The notes beneath the pieces are model-generated. The model was not told where the DNA came from, made no database searches, and worked only from the letters and a program-made list of their open reading frames with translations. This document shows, one piece after another, positions 43,881-55,620 of a stretch of DNA of 64,000 nucleotides; position 1 is the stretch's first letter; each line of letters opens with the position of its first letter. The translations under genes and the position numbers were made by a program. Source of the stretch: Isoetes taiwanensis (taxonomy: Eukaryota > Streptophyta > Lycopodiopsida > Isoetales > Isoetaceae); assembly GCA_021234155.1 (NCBI GenBank), contig JAJEKV010000017.1, positions 18,422,372-18,486,371 of the forward strand. The letters are read 5' to 3'.

Positions 43881-43964
43881 TCAAAAAAACGCGACAGCAC
43901 CCAGCACCTAAAGCACTTGGATCCCGTTAGCCTTGTGTCACGCATTTAATGCTGGCAGTTCCCG

Positions 43965-44085
43965 CGCCATAGCCGTATGCCATAGCCATAAGCCATAGCT
44001 TTTAGTCGAACTTTCTCGCGCCATAGCCATAGCTTTTAGTCAAATTTTCTCGCGCCATAGCCATAGCCGAAAGCCAAATTCTTTG
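43965..44085. repeat. Subterminal 'gccatagcc' repeats
   Basis: About seven copies of 'gccatag(c)' in 120 bp, including three 'ctcgcgccatagcc' or 'cccgcgccatagcc' blocks and two 'catagcttttagtc' blocks. They lie 100-220 bp from the left end of the transposon. Arrays like this are typical transposase-binding sites in other DNA transposons; that role here is inferred. Confidence 0.65.
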
Positions 44086-44092
44086 CATCAGA

Positions 44093-46216
44093 ATGGGCGA
44101 AGCAGTGACAGTAGAAGATTTTGTGGAAATGCATGGATTGTCGGATGATGGTCTAAAAATGAAATATTTGGAGAGAAAAATCACCACTGAAGATTGGCTA
44201 TCAGTTTGGAGAGAGGAGATAAATTCCAGACACAGTGGGTGAAAGCATGCTAGGGTGTACCATCTAAAGTTCTTTTTAGGGAGTGCAAAACTATAAAAAA
44301 TCTTAGTGTTGAACTTGCATCAATGCCTCAAGAAAACAATAAGTTTGGGAGTTGATTCATTCACATAGTATTGTTCTAAAGAAGAATTACAATCATTGAT
44401 AAAAAAATTTATCGAGTTTAGGGATTATGCAATAATGAGGTCAAAAAACAGATAGCCTATGCTTTTGCATGGGAAAATTGCATATCTGCACAAAGAAAAT
44501 CCAATCATTGAAAAGCACAAGGTAAAGGTCAAAAAAAGCAGATAGCTATGCTTTTTGCATGAGCTCAAATTATGAAATACAAGGGAGGTGTAGGAAGCTC
44601 AAATTATGAATCATTGGAACCAAAAAGTAATACAGAGAAGAAGACGGTAGAAGCTGAAGAGGAAAAGAAGTTGGCAGTAGAATCTTTTATTTTGAACACA
44701 AAAATTTTACAGAATGTTGACGTGATCGAGAATGAGATCACCAGAATTTCTAGTGAGAGAGAAGCTTGTGCATTGGGAGTCTGTTACATGAAAATTAGCT
44801 GGCCTTGATTCCATGCAGGGACAATTGGAGATAATTCCATATCAATGAAAGGAAGTGTTGTAGCCATTAGAAGGCATTTGAGTGTTCATTGTAGCCATTT
44901 GAGTGTTATTAATCAAAAAAAATTAAATTGTTTTGCAATGGTTGTTTGAATTTGTTTTGTTCTAATGTAGGTCTGCACGAAATTCAAACAAATTTGATAA
45001 TGAAAAAGAGAAATCAAACACCATCAATAAAGTGAAGAAAAGGAGAGCAGAAACAAAAGTGAAACCAATTACTCTTGAATTTACACTTGAGACTCAAGCA
45101 CTTGACAAATCAACATCAGAAGTTGAGCCACCTTTAGTTCCAAAAACTATACTTGAGGCAACTATAGTTCAACAACCATTAGCTCCAAAAACTATAGTTC
45201 AACTAACTATAGTTGAGTGGGAGATAATATAGTTGAGGCAAATATAGTTCAGCCAACAATGGTTCAACATTGTGTTGATACAGTTGCTAAGACATTTGAA
45301 ACAAGTGTTGAGCCAGCTTTTGTTCCAGAAAATACAGTTGAGGCAAATATAGTTCAGCCAACAATGGTTCAACATTGTGTTGATACAGGGATGGTTCAGC
45401 CAACATGGTTCAACAAGTGAAGAATTAGGTAAAGCAGCACATAGCAGAGATATCATTGTGAGTAGAAAGCTATTGATTATGGACCTCAATGGTGTTTTGG
45501 TTAAAACATATTCAAAGTCTGAAAAACTTGAAATACCTGGCCCACACATTATAGAGTATACAAAAAACAAGATGGTTTTATTCAGGCCTGGTGTTACAGA
45601 ATTTTTAAACAAGGTAAGTGTTTACTATGACTTGGCTATATGGTCATCTATGACTGCTTTCAATACAAAGGAAGTGTTAGAGAAGTTGTGTCCATTACTT
45701 ATACATAGGTTTGTTTTTATTTGGGGACAAGAGTTTTGTGACAAAATGCCTTTCACGTTACCTGGACATGTTGAAAAACCAGTGTTCATGAAACCTTTGA
45801 AAAACGTGTACTGCCAGTTTCCTCAATACAGTGAAAGATGTATTTTGGTTGATGACTCAGTTTATAAGACATTCTTGTCTCCACCTTATACAGCTGTTAT
45901 TGCAACAAGCATGAGGATTGAAGAATTTAAGTCAAGTTCAAGTTTGCTAGTGGATTCCATATTTCCATTGTTGTATCAACTTGCAGTGGATGATAACTGG
46001 AAGACATTATTGAAGAGAGTACAATATGTGGATTTCTTTGATATGGAGGTCGTGGACATTCTTGAGAGGTTGGATGCAGCAATGTTAACAGTTCCTCAGC
46101 AGGTTTCTTTTGATCTTTATTACTCTACATTTGTGAAGTGGCTGACTGAACAGGCAGATAGCAAGTTCATCAACAACTCTGCCTTGCAACACCTGAAACA
46201 ATTTGTAAATAGTTAG
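44093..46216 (+). CDS. Transposon-borne protein with FCP1/NIF-type HAD phosphatase domain
   Basis: The C-terminal ~270 residues (about 45,388-46,216) form an uninterrupted HAD domain of the FCP1/SCP (NIF) class, which dephosphorylates phosphoserine proteins. Motif I is LLIMDLNGVLV: the nucleophile Asp is kept but the second Asp of DxDx(T/V) is Asn. Motif II is AIWSSMT, a Lys-containing FMKPLKNVY follows, and motif IV is ILVDDSVYKTF. Upstream pieces are open but in different frames: MGEAVTVEDFVEMHGLS (ATG at 44,093, to 44,242), an acidic Glu/Lys-rich segment at 44,572-44,790, a Lys-rich segment after an acceptor at about 44,970, and a Val/Gln-rich repeat with 'VEANIVQPTMVQHCVDT' twice (45,232-45,388). 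Introns or lesions must join them; I could not decide which, so only the domain is firm. Confidence 0.6.
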
Positions 46217-46628
46217 GTGAAACAAATTGTAAATAGTCAACCGGACAAACCCGACCATTTTTGTTGTTCATGTAGGCTGGCCAATTTTGTATACATTTTG
46301 ATATATACTTTGGACCTGGATATACTTATTAAGTTATCAATGAATATTTTTATCTTCTTTGCACAATTGCTGCTCCTAAACTTTTATCAACTTGAAGGCA
46401 TGCTGCTCATTATTTGTTGGCATGTCTGCTCATCCATACTATACAGGTTGTCTTTCACCAAAGTCATGTCAAATTTGCAAAGCCTAACGAGGTGGTTGTA
46501 CACTGTGGCCAGTGGTTTGTCCAAAAGAAGTTGAAAACTTAATTCTCCTTCCAATTATTTGTAATAGTAGCCAGAAAGTATGACCTCACCAATTCCAAAA
46601 ACATTGCCCCAGCCATCTTCATAATCAT

Positions 46629-49521
46629 CTAGTAATGTGTTCTTTGTCTCAATACAAAGTCTACATCCTCAGCATTGCCTTCTTCTGCATTTACTGCAAA
46701 AGTATCCCCTACTTCTACATTAGAACTGATCAGATCATGGTCACCATCATCTTCACTATCAGTCTCCTCGTCTTCAGACCCAACCTCATTGTCAGGAATT
46801 TCCCGCACTTCTGCTTTTTTTGGGACCAACTCATTTGTCTCCCAACCTCCTATACAAGATTTAGAGCTACAGGAGTCCCATTTCCCTTGCTGGCAAGACA
46901 TGCAAAAACATGACAAAGGTCTATGTGCAAGCTTCAAAGGATTTTCTCTATCAAAAGGCCTGATGCAATGAATTTTAGTTGTCCCTTTGAGAGTCTGAGC
47001 ATCATACCTTTCTGATCTATCTATACTATGAGGATCAATTTCCCAAAAGTACCTGCAGGCAACAATTAATCAAGTGTTGTAAGTGCTTAACTGTTGTAAG
47101 TACTGTAAGTGTTGTACAGGTAAGTAAACATTCCAATAACAAAAAAAAAAGTTCAAAATGTTATATTTGTACATAAATGGCCTTCAATATGTACAAAACT
47201 AGTAAACTATCACCAAACATATATAAAAATCATGCACAATAATTATTATAAAATACAGGTCTAAGTGCTTCAAGTGCTACAAGTGCAGTACTTACCTGTG
47301 TATATCGGAATCAGATGAGCTGTTGGTAAAGAATTCATTTAAATAATCGAACGACATCTGCAGCACACTGGAGTTTTCTCCCATTATACTTCAGTTGTTC
47401 CTTTGTGAGAAATCTTTTTACCACTGCTCCTTGGCCATCATGCTCACCTTTTCCATGCGAGCTGCCAAAGAATCAAATAATCTCCTTCCCAAGATCTCTG
47501 TACCATCTACCCAAGAAATAGAATGGTCTTGAAGACCCAAATTGAGATGAACAATCATCTGACCATATGTAATGCTTGGAATATTGAATACCATTTACCT
47601 CCAACCAAGTGGCATGTTTTAAGAGGCAATGCTGTACAAATTCAGTGTCATGAGACTTCTCATCTAAAATATAGAAGTGACACTCTTTTATAATTTCTCT
47701 GTTATCATCTTTTTGCTTCATATTTTTTCTTTTCTTCTTGATGCCATTGCCATCCACCTCTTGTTTCCTTCCAAACCTGCAAGTGATATGAACTAAAATG
47801 GATACCTGGTCAGTGTGCCAATGACATGATTGCACTTCCTGCTGAACTTTGAAACTATAGTTTTCTGCAAAGTCAATTATAGAAACTATTGTGTCTTCTC
47901 CAAAACTGGCCAAACATTGTCTAAATTGTTTTGCTTGCCAATGAGCCTTGTAGTTGTGTGGCACAAATGCTGCCATTGTTTTTCTTGCATGTTCCTGAAA
48001 TTCAAAAGGGGTACCAGTCTTGTAGGTCAATCTTGTAACTTTAGTTGGTTTCTTCTTAGGGTTTCTCTTAGAAACAACTTCTTGCTGCAAGTAGTAGAAT
48101 CAACAAATTAGTATAAATGACGTGATCCTTCTAACACAAACTCAACACTAACTTTTTAAAATACTTTCCAATCCACCAGGTGTTCTAATGATTTACTTGT
48201 TTCCCTTGGACACTTTGGAATCCTGTATAAAGTGGATTAGAGAAAGTACTGTAAGAGAATATTGAAGCTAGATATCATAGAAATGAAACGCTAAACAATA
48301 TATGAGATATGTTATCTAGATATCATAGAAATGAAAAGTTAAACAATATATATGAGCTATGTTAATAACTTACCTCTTGAGACCACATTTATTGCAGGTC
48401 TGCATCAAACATGCATGTTTGTGCCATTCATCCGCTTCTACTTTGGGGCATACCATATTTCTCCAATACTCACTTGTAGATTTGAAAATATTGTCCTTAG
48501 CATTGCATGTTGGACCTGGACCACATACCTTGCATGCGCATTTGCAATCTTTGTGCACACCATAAGGATCAGACCTCATGTTATTAATTGCCTGCATGAC
48601 AAAATCAAGGTGCATGTGGAACTGACAGCAGCAAGTCTCTCTTTCTTGCAATCTCCTAATATAGCTGGGTTTAAGCTTCTCAAAAGTTTGCTAGCATATA
48701 TTGATCTCAGGATACTCTTTCCTGAATTGAAGATAAAACTGCAACTGATCATAACACAGATTCAACAACAATATCATGCAAAATACAGAACAAAAAGGCA
48801 GAATGTGCTTACTTGTGTCACCTCCAGCAAATGAATAGGATGGTCAATCTTTTCACCTGTTTCACTAACATATTTTCTCACGTGTTTTTTATATGGTGAG
48901 ATCCTAGTATTCTCATCCCAAAAATTCTTTATCTTACCTATTGCTTCATCTGAAAGTGCATCAGATCTTTTTCTCCTCTGAAACATTGATCAGGGACCTG
49001 CTTCAAATTCTGCATACACACGTCTCTGAAATGCTGCTGCCACAGTTCTTCTTGGAATAGATAGAAGCCTTGCTATTGCTGATTGATTCACTCCCTTTGT
49101 TGAAGATGCAGCCATTTGCAGTGTACTCCTTTTTGCTTGAAGAACATCAGTATTTCTATCATATTTTTGAGCTTGAAAAGTCTCTTTCACATTCAAAATT
49201 AAATCCCTCATAAGGGCATTTTCTTTTGGATTTGCTACATCAACATCGAGTGGAATCTTCTTGAATAATCTCGATGCTAACTTCCCTTTGTCCACATTCG
49301 AGGCAAAAGTATTTGTAATTTCATTGAAATAATCTTCCAAATTCTTCGACAACCTGTAATCTTCTTTCACTCAAAACACCACAATCTTTGGTATTGACAG
49401 GAGGATTGTTTTTCTTCTCTCTCTGTCTCTTCCTTTCTCGGGATTTTCTTCTATTTTCAGCTTGAATTTGCAAGAAAATCCTTCTTCTAGTTGAATCGAT
49501 GCTTTCATGGGAGCTTTCCAT
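46629..49521 (-). pseudogene. Decayed transposase of the element, probable DDE type
   Basis: In order: a basic start (RRKSRERKRQREKKN; ATG at 49,521), a helix-turn-helix-like 'QSAIARLLSIPRRTVAAAFQ' (about 49,030-49,090), a Cys-rich block (ERETCCCQFHMHLDF, then CKVCGPGPTC and CNKCGLKR, 48,370-48,660), and a catalytic-like core (IIDFAENYSF, CHWHTDQVSI, KSHDTEFVQHCLLKH, IWSDDCSSQF, FFGSSHGKGEHDGQGAVVKR, 47,400-47,900). The Cys/His-rich end (CFCMSCQQGKWDSC) and acidic tail follow to 46,629. This order matches a widespread set of uncharacterised transposase-like proteins I recall from animal genomes. Lesions: in-frame TGA near 48,990, TAG near 48,705, TGA near 47,483 (replacing the Trp before FFGSSHGKG), an extra base near 47,385, and a frame change near 49,370. 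It cannot make a full protein. Confidence 0.75.
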
Positions 49522-49861
49522 TGAAATTCACGAGACAGATTTCACGACTTGAATTACAATTCCAAATTGAGAATTCAATTGAAACAATGCAAAATTTGTT
49601 CGAATTGTATGAATTGGTATTGCAATTCTCTAATTGCAATTCCGAATTCTGATTTCTCCCGCCAACCACTAAAGGAAACTCCATCCCCGCCAACAGAGTT
49701 CCCGCGTCTTTGGAGATCCTAGTCACTGATCCCTGCCATTCCGGAATTGCATATACTATTCTTGATGCATGCCAATTCTGTTTTAATTCAGTTGCACGTC
49801 ACACGTCCAAGAGCTAAGCAGTTTCAGCACATAAAGCACATGTCCGGACAGTGCTTTTTGT

Positions 49862-49883
49862 ACACCACTATAGAATTTACACA
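49862..49883 (-). repeat. Right terminal inverted repeat
   Basis: On the minus strand reads TGTGTAAATTCTATAGTGGT from 49,883, the partner of the left end. It is followed on the plus strand by the target duplication cccatg. Confidence 0.88.
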
Positions 49884-51179
49884 CCCATGCCTTCTCTGGG
49901 ATATCCTATACTGCAGGAGTGTACATACATGTTAACACTAGCAACAATACACATAAAATAATATGCCACCAGGAAGAGTGGCCCATTCATCATGAATACA
50001 AACAAAACAACATAATACTAACATAACATATAAAATGCATCATAAATGAGAGTTCTACCCCGGACTCAAACTCAAGGGCGTCGGCTGACGGTCAAGATCT
50101 CCAGATAACAACAAATAGGGTTATGGCAATGGCATTGGCTGGCATAAAACATTGGCTAGGATAGTCCACTCCATCCGCCCCTCATGTGCGCACTTTATAG
50201 ATAGGCTAAAACATGCTATGGCGTGATTCTAGCCTACTACTCCATGTTGTATCTCCTCGTTCTGATGAGGCAGAAATGGGACAAGTCCCTTTAAGGAGCA
50301 CAAGGGTTCCATGGGTTGCTAGAGGAACCAGGTTTGTATCCGGCTTTAAACTATCGAGTCTAGGACGTCCTTTCGGGATGCTACCTGCGACCCAGGAGTT
50401 GTCAGACCCATACCCGGCCACTCGCGATGACTGACTGTAGGCTTAGCTCACTATAGGGACCCAATAACATTGCCCAGCAAGGTCCCACCTCCACATCACC
50501 CTTTGTGTCTGTTATCTGGTGCTCAATCACAGCATAGCATCTACAACCAAGTGGGCTCTTGTGCATTGGTCGCAATTATTGGGATAATATGGGAGCATAG
50601 CTCTTGTCTTTCCACATGCCCCAACTGCATCAAAGCTTCAAAAAGTTTGGCTCTAAGATAAACAAAAGAAACCAAACTTGAGATAGAGAGCCATAGAAGA
50701 ATGGAACAGCCAAATGCACTGATCTGCCACCAAGCGAGAAAGCAAGATCCTCTCTACGCTCCTCCCGAAAATAGGGGTGGCCAAGCCAGATGCTGAAGCG
50801 AGAGTGTATCACTCATCTTCTTCTCACCAAGGAACCAACAAGGGCATCACCGCTAGAATCCTGAACCATGCCAGGCCCGTCTGCATCTAGCCATGCAGGT
50901 TTTGTCTTCCTGCAAAACTAAGATTAGAACATTTCTAGGGTCTCTCGCCCACTAGAAGTCCATGGCTCTCAACCTGCCCCGTACATCCTGACTATCAGTA
51001 CACAAGCCACCCCTTGCTGGAAAAGGGGAGTGCAGGCCTGAGGCACACTTTAACGATGATTTTGATGCATACTTTCAATATTTAGCGGAGGTGGAGGATT
51101 CCAAAAGCAAATTGGAAGATGCCACAGAAAGGGTTGCACTGGAGAATGATGGGATGCAAGTGAACATTAAGGTTCTGAT

Positions 51180-51383
51180 TTGGGCTTTGAGAGTTTTTGG
51201 AGAGTGGTGCTTGGACTTGAGATATGCCAAGAGTTCAAAATTGAGCTAGATATTGAAAATTTTTCCAGGCAAATGTATGCTAGCTTTTGTAAACTTGGCT
51301 TCGTGAGAGTCCATAAGTTTGTAGAGGCTATAGAAGCTACATTATTTATGAAATACCTTATGCAACATGGGTTTGATATATAG
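51180..51383 (+). other. Small conserved open frame in the 1.68-kb unit
   Basis: A 67-codon frame (FESFWRVVLGLEICQE ... RQMYASFCKLGFVRVHKFVE ... YLMQHGFDI) is kept in three of four units (43,455; 51,180; 52,845), and is broken by a small insertion near 54,610 in the fourth. A second frame just upstream (FDAYFQYLAEVEDSKSKLED) overlaps it and ends in the same region. They may be two parts of a captured coding sequence separated by a frame change. No family is recognised and expression is doubtful. Confidence 0.3.
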
Positions 51384-54300
51384 TGTCCTAAATGCCTAAG
51401 TTTAAGCATTCTTAAGATAAAAGACTATGATGCTAGCCAAACCTATATGATGCTCCCATCGTATACATATGAAAAATCTCTGTTCCAACAACTCTATCAA
51501 CCGGAAAGGCCCTCCATCTGACTCGGGCTATTTTGGATGGTCTTGTATCCGAGTGAACGGGCGTGTCATTCAACCCATGCCTTCTCTGGAATATCCTATA
51601 CTGCAGGAGTGTACATATATGTTAACACTAGCAACAATACACATAAAATAACATGCCACCAGGAAGGGTGGCCCATTCATCATCAATACAAACAACATAA
51701 TACGAACATAACATATAAAATGCATCATAAATGAGAGTTCTACTCCGGACTCAAACTCAAGGGCGTCGACTGACGGTCAAGGTCTCCAGATAACAACAAA
51801 TAGGGTTATGGCAATGGCATTGGCTGGCATAAAACATTGGCTAGGGTAGTCTACTCCATCCGCCCCTCATGTGCGGACTTTGTAGATAGGCTAAAACATG
51901 CTATGACGTGATTGTAGTCTACTACTCCATGTTGTATCTCCTCGTCCTGATGAGACAGAAATGGGACAAGTTCCTTTAAGGAGCACAAGGGTTCCATGGG
52001 TGGCCAGAGGAACCATGTTTGTGTCCGACTTTAACCTATCGAGCCCAGGAGTTCCTTTCGGGATGCTACTTGCGACCCAGGACTTGTCAGACCCATACCC
52101 GGCCACCCGCGATGACCGACTATAGGCCTAGCTCACTATGGGAACCCAATAATATTGCCCAACAAGGTCCCATCTCCACATCACCCTTTGTGTCTTTTAT
52201 CTGGTGCTCAATCACAGCATAGCATCTACAACCAAGTGGGCTCTTGGGCACTGGTCGCAATTATTGGGATAATATGGGAGCATAGCTCTTGTTTTTCCAC
52301 ATGCCCCTTCAAAAAGTTTAGCTCTAAGATAAACAGAAGAAACCAAACTTGAGATAGAGAGCCATAGAAGAATGGAGCAGCTAAGTGCACTGATCTGCCA
52401 CCAAGCGAGAAAGCAGGATCCTCTATACGCTCCTCCCGAAAATAGGGGTGGCCAAGCCAGATGCTGAAGCGAGAGTGGATCACTCATGTTATTCTCACCA
52501 AGGAACCAACAAGGGCATCACCGCTAGAATCCTGAACCATGCCAGGCCCATCTGCATCTAGCCATGCAGGCCTTGTCTTCCTGCAAAACTAAGATCAGAA
52601 CATTTCTAGGGTCTCCCGCCTACTAGAAGTCCATGGCTCTCAACCTTCCCCATACATCCTGACTATTAGTACACAAGCCACCCCTTGCTGGAAAAGGGGA
52701 GTGCAAGGCACACTTTAACGATGATTTTGATGCATACTTTCAATATTTAGCGGAGGTGGAGGATTCCAAAAGCAAATTGGAAGATGCCACAAAAAGGGTT
52801 GCACTGGAGAATGATGGGATGCAAGTGAACATTAAGGTTCTGATTTGGACTTTGTGAGTTTTTGGAAAGTGGTGCTTGGACTTGAGATATGCCAAGAGTC
52901 CAAAATTGAGCTAGATATTGAAAATTTTGCCAGGCAAATGTATGCTACCTTTTGTAAACGTGGCTTCATGAGAGTCCATAAGTTTGTAGAGGCTATAGAA
53001 GCTAGATTATTTATGAAATACCTTATGCAACATGGGTTTGATATATAGTGTCCTAAATACCTAAGTTTAAGCATTCTTAAAATAAAAGACTATGATGCTC
53101 GCCAAACCTATATGATGCTCCCATCGTATACATATGAAAAATCCATGTTCCAGCAACTCTATCAACCGGAAAGGCCCTCCATCTGACTCGGGCTATTTTG
53201 GATGGTCTTGTGTCCGAATGAAGGAACGGACGTGTCATTCGACCCATGCCTTCTCTGGGATATCCTATATTGCAGGAGTGTACATACATGTTAACACTAG
53301 CAACAATACACATAAAATAATATGCCACCAGGAAGGGTGGCCCATTCATCATGAATACAAACAACATAATACTAATATAACATATAAAATTCATCATAAA
53401 TGAGAGTTCTACCCCGGACTCAAACTCAAGGGTGTTCGGCTGACGGTCAAGATCTCCAGATAACAACAAATAGGGTTATGGCAACGGCATTGGCTGGCAT
53501 AAAACATTGGCTAGGGTAGTCCACTCCATCCGCCCCTCATGTGCGCACTTTATAGATGGGCTAAAACATGTTATGGTATGATTGTAGCCTACTACTCCAT
53601 GTTGTATCTCCTCGTTCTGATGAGGCAGAAATGGGACAAGTCCCTTTAAGGAGCACAAGGGTTCCATGGGTGGCTAGAGGAACCAGGTTTGTATCCGACT
53701 TTAACCTATCGAGCCCAGGACATCCTTTCGGGATGCTACCTGCAACCCAGGAGTTGTCAGACCTATACCCGGCCACCCGCGATGACCGACTGTAGGCCTA
53801 GCTCACTATGGGGACCCAATAACATTGCCCAGCAAGGTCCCACCTCCACATCACCCTTTGTGTCCGTTATCTGGTGCTCAATCACAGCATAACATCTACA
53901 ACCAAGTGTGCTCTTGTGCACTGGTCGCAATTATTGGGATAATATGGGAGCATAGCTCTTGTTTTTCCACATGCCCCAACTGTATCAAAGCTTCAAAAAA
54001 ATTGGCTCTAAGATAAACAGAAGAAACCAAATTTGAGATAGAGAGCCATAGAAGAATGGAGCAGCCAAGTGCACTGATCTGCCACCAAGCGAGAAAGCAG
54101 GATCCTCTCTATGCTCCTCCCGAAAATAAGGGTGGCCAAGCCAGATGCTGAAGCAAGAGTGTATCACTCATTTTCTTCTCACCAAGGAACCAACAAGGGC
54201 ATCACCGCTATAATCCTGAACCATGCCAGGCCCTCTGCATCTAGCCATGCAGGCCTTGTCTTCCTGCAAAACTAAGATCAGAACATTTCTAGAGTCTCCC

Positions 54301-55620
54301 GCCCACTAGAAGTCCATGGCCCTCAACCTGCTCCGTACATCCTGACTATCAGTACACAAGCCACACCCCTTGCTGAAAAAGGGGAGCGCAGGCCCTGATG
54401 CACATTTTAATGATGATTTTGATGCATACTTTCAATATTTGGCGGAGGTGGAGGATTCCAAAAGCAAATCGGAAGATGCCATAGAAAGGGTTGCACTGGA
54501 GAATGATGGGATGCAAGTGGACATTAAGGTTCTGATTTGGACTTTGAAAGTTTTTGGAGAGTGGTGCTTGGACTTGAGATATGCCAAGAGTTCAAAATTG
54601 AGCTAGATATATTTAAAATTTTGCCAGGCAAATGTATGCTAGCTTTTGTAAACGTGGCTTCGTGAGAGTCCATAAGTATGTAGAGGCTATAGAAGCTACA
54701 TTATTTATGAAATACCTTATGCAACATGGGTCTGATATATAGTGTCCTAAATGCCTAAGTTTAAGCATTCTTAAAATAAAAGACTATGATGCTCGCCAAA
54801 CCTATATGATGCTCCCATCGTATACATATGAAAAATCCCTGTTCCAGCAACTCTATCAACTGGAAAGGCTCTCCATCTGACTCGGGCTATTTTGGATGGT
54901 CTTGTGTCCGAGTGAAGGAACGGACGTGTCATTCGACCCATGCCTTCTCTGGCATATCCTATACTACAGGAGTGTACATACATGTTAACACTAGCAACAA
55001 TACACATAAAATAATATTCCACCAGGAAGGGTGGCCCATTCATCATGAATACAAACAACATAATACTAACATAACATATAAAATGCATCATAAATGAGAG
55101 TTCTACCCTGGGCTCAAACTCAAGGGCGTCGGCTGATGGTCAAGGTCTCCAGATAACAACAAATAGGCTTATGGCAATGGCATTGGCTGGCATAAAACAT
55201 TGGCTAGGGTAGTCCACTCCATCCGCCCCTCGTGTGCGCACTTTGGAGATAGGCTAAAACATGCTATGGCGTGATTGTAGCCTACTACTCCATGTTATAT
55301 CTCTTCGTTCTGATGAGGCAGAAATGGGACAAGTCCCTTTACGGAGCACAAGGGTTCCATGGGTGGCTAGAGGAACCAGGTTTGTATCGGACTTTAACCT
55401 ATCGAGCCCAGGACGTCGTTTTGGGATGCTATCTGCGACCCAGGAATTGTCAGACCTATATCCGGCCACCCGCAATGACCGACTGTAGGCCTAGCTCACT
55501 ATGGGGACCCAATAACATTGCCCAGCAAGGTCCCACATCCACATCACCCGTTGTGTCCATTATCTGGTGCTCAATCACAGCATAGCATCTACAACCAAGT
55601 GGGCTCTTGTGCACTGGTCG

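Larger units (their letters stand above)
43859..49883. mobile_element. 6.0-kb two-gene DNA transposon with TIRs and short TSD
   Basis: It splits one copy of the 1.68-kb tandem unit, and intact copies show the empty site (53,237: cgacccatgccttc). Ends are inverted repeats: left GTGTAAATTCTATAGTGGT (from 43,860) and its complement at the right (to 49,882), with imperfect similarity continuing to 'caaaaa'. The direct flank 'cccatg' is present at 43,853-43,858 and 49,884-49,889. It could be read as 8 bp with mismatches at the outer bases. Inside are a plus-strand gene ending in an FCP1/NIF-type HAD domain and a convergent minus-strand transposase pseudogene. The ~100 bp between the genes carries a small duplication of 'aacaatttgtaaatagt' (46,199 onward). 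Confidence 0.85.
43157..55620. repeat. 1.68-kb tandem repeat array, about 3.8 copies
   Basis: Units begin at 'tctgcatctagccatgcagg' at 43,157, 50,879, 52,550 and 54,234. The last three are 1,671 and 1,684 bp apart. The first is about 1.69 kb long once the 6.0-kb transposon at 43,859-49,883 is removed. Each unit has a left part with small open frames (see 51,180) and a right part of LTR- or satellite-like sequence ('gacccaataacattgcccag', 'tctggtgctcaatcacagca'). The last copy fades out after about 55,625. Identity between copies is high (mostly isolated substitutions). The array encodes no known transposon protein. Confidence 0.93.

Noticed and set aside
44002-44187. Minus-strand frame over the 'gccatagcc' array
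   Set aside because: Its repeated Met-Ala-Arg-type peptide simply translates the subterminal DNA repeats.
53405-53430. tRNA-like T-arm on the minus strand of each 1.68-kb unit (gagtttgagtccggggtaga)
   Set aside because: Only the B-box region fits; the rest does not fold as a tRNA. At most it is an ancient SINE trace.
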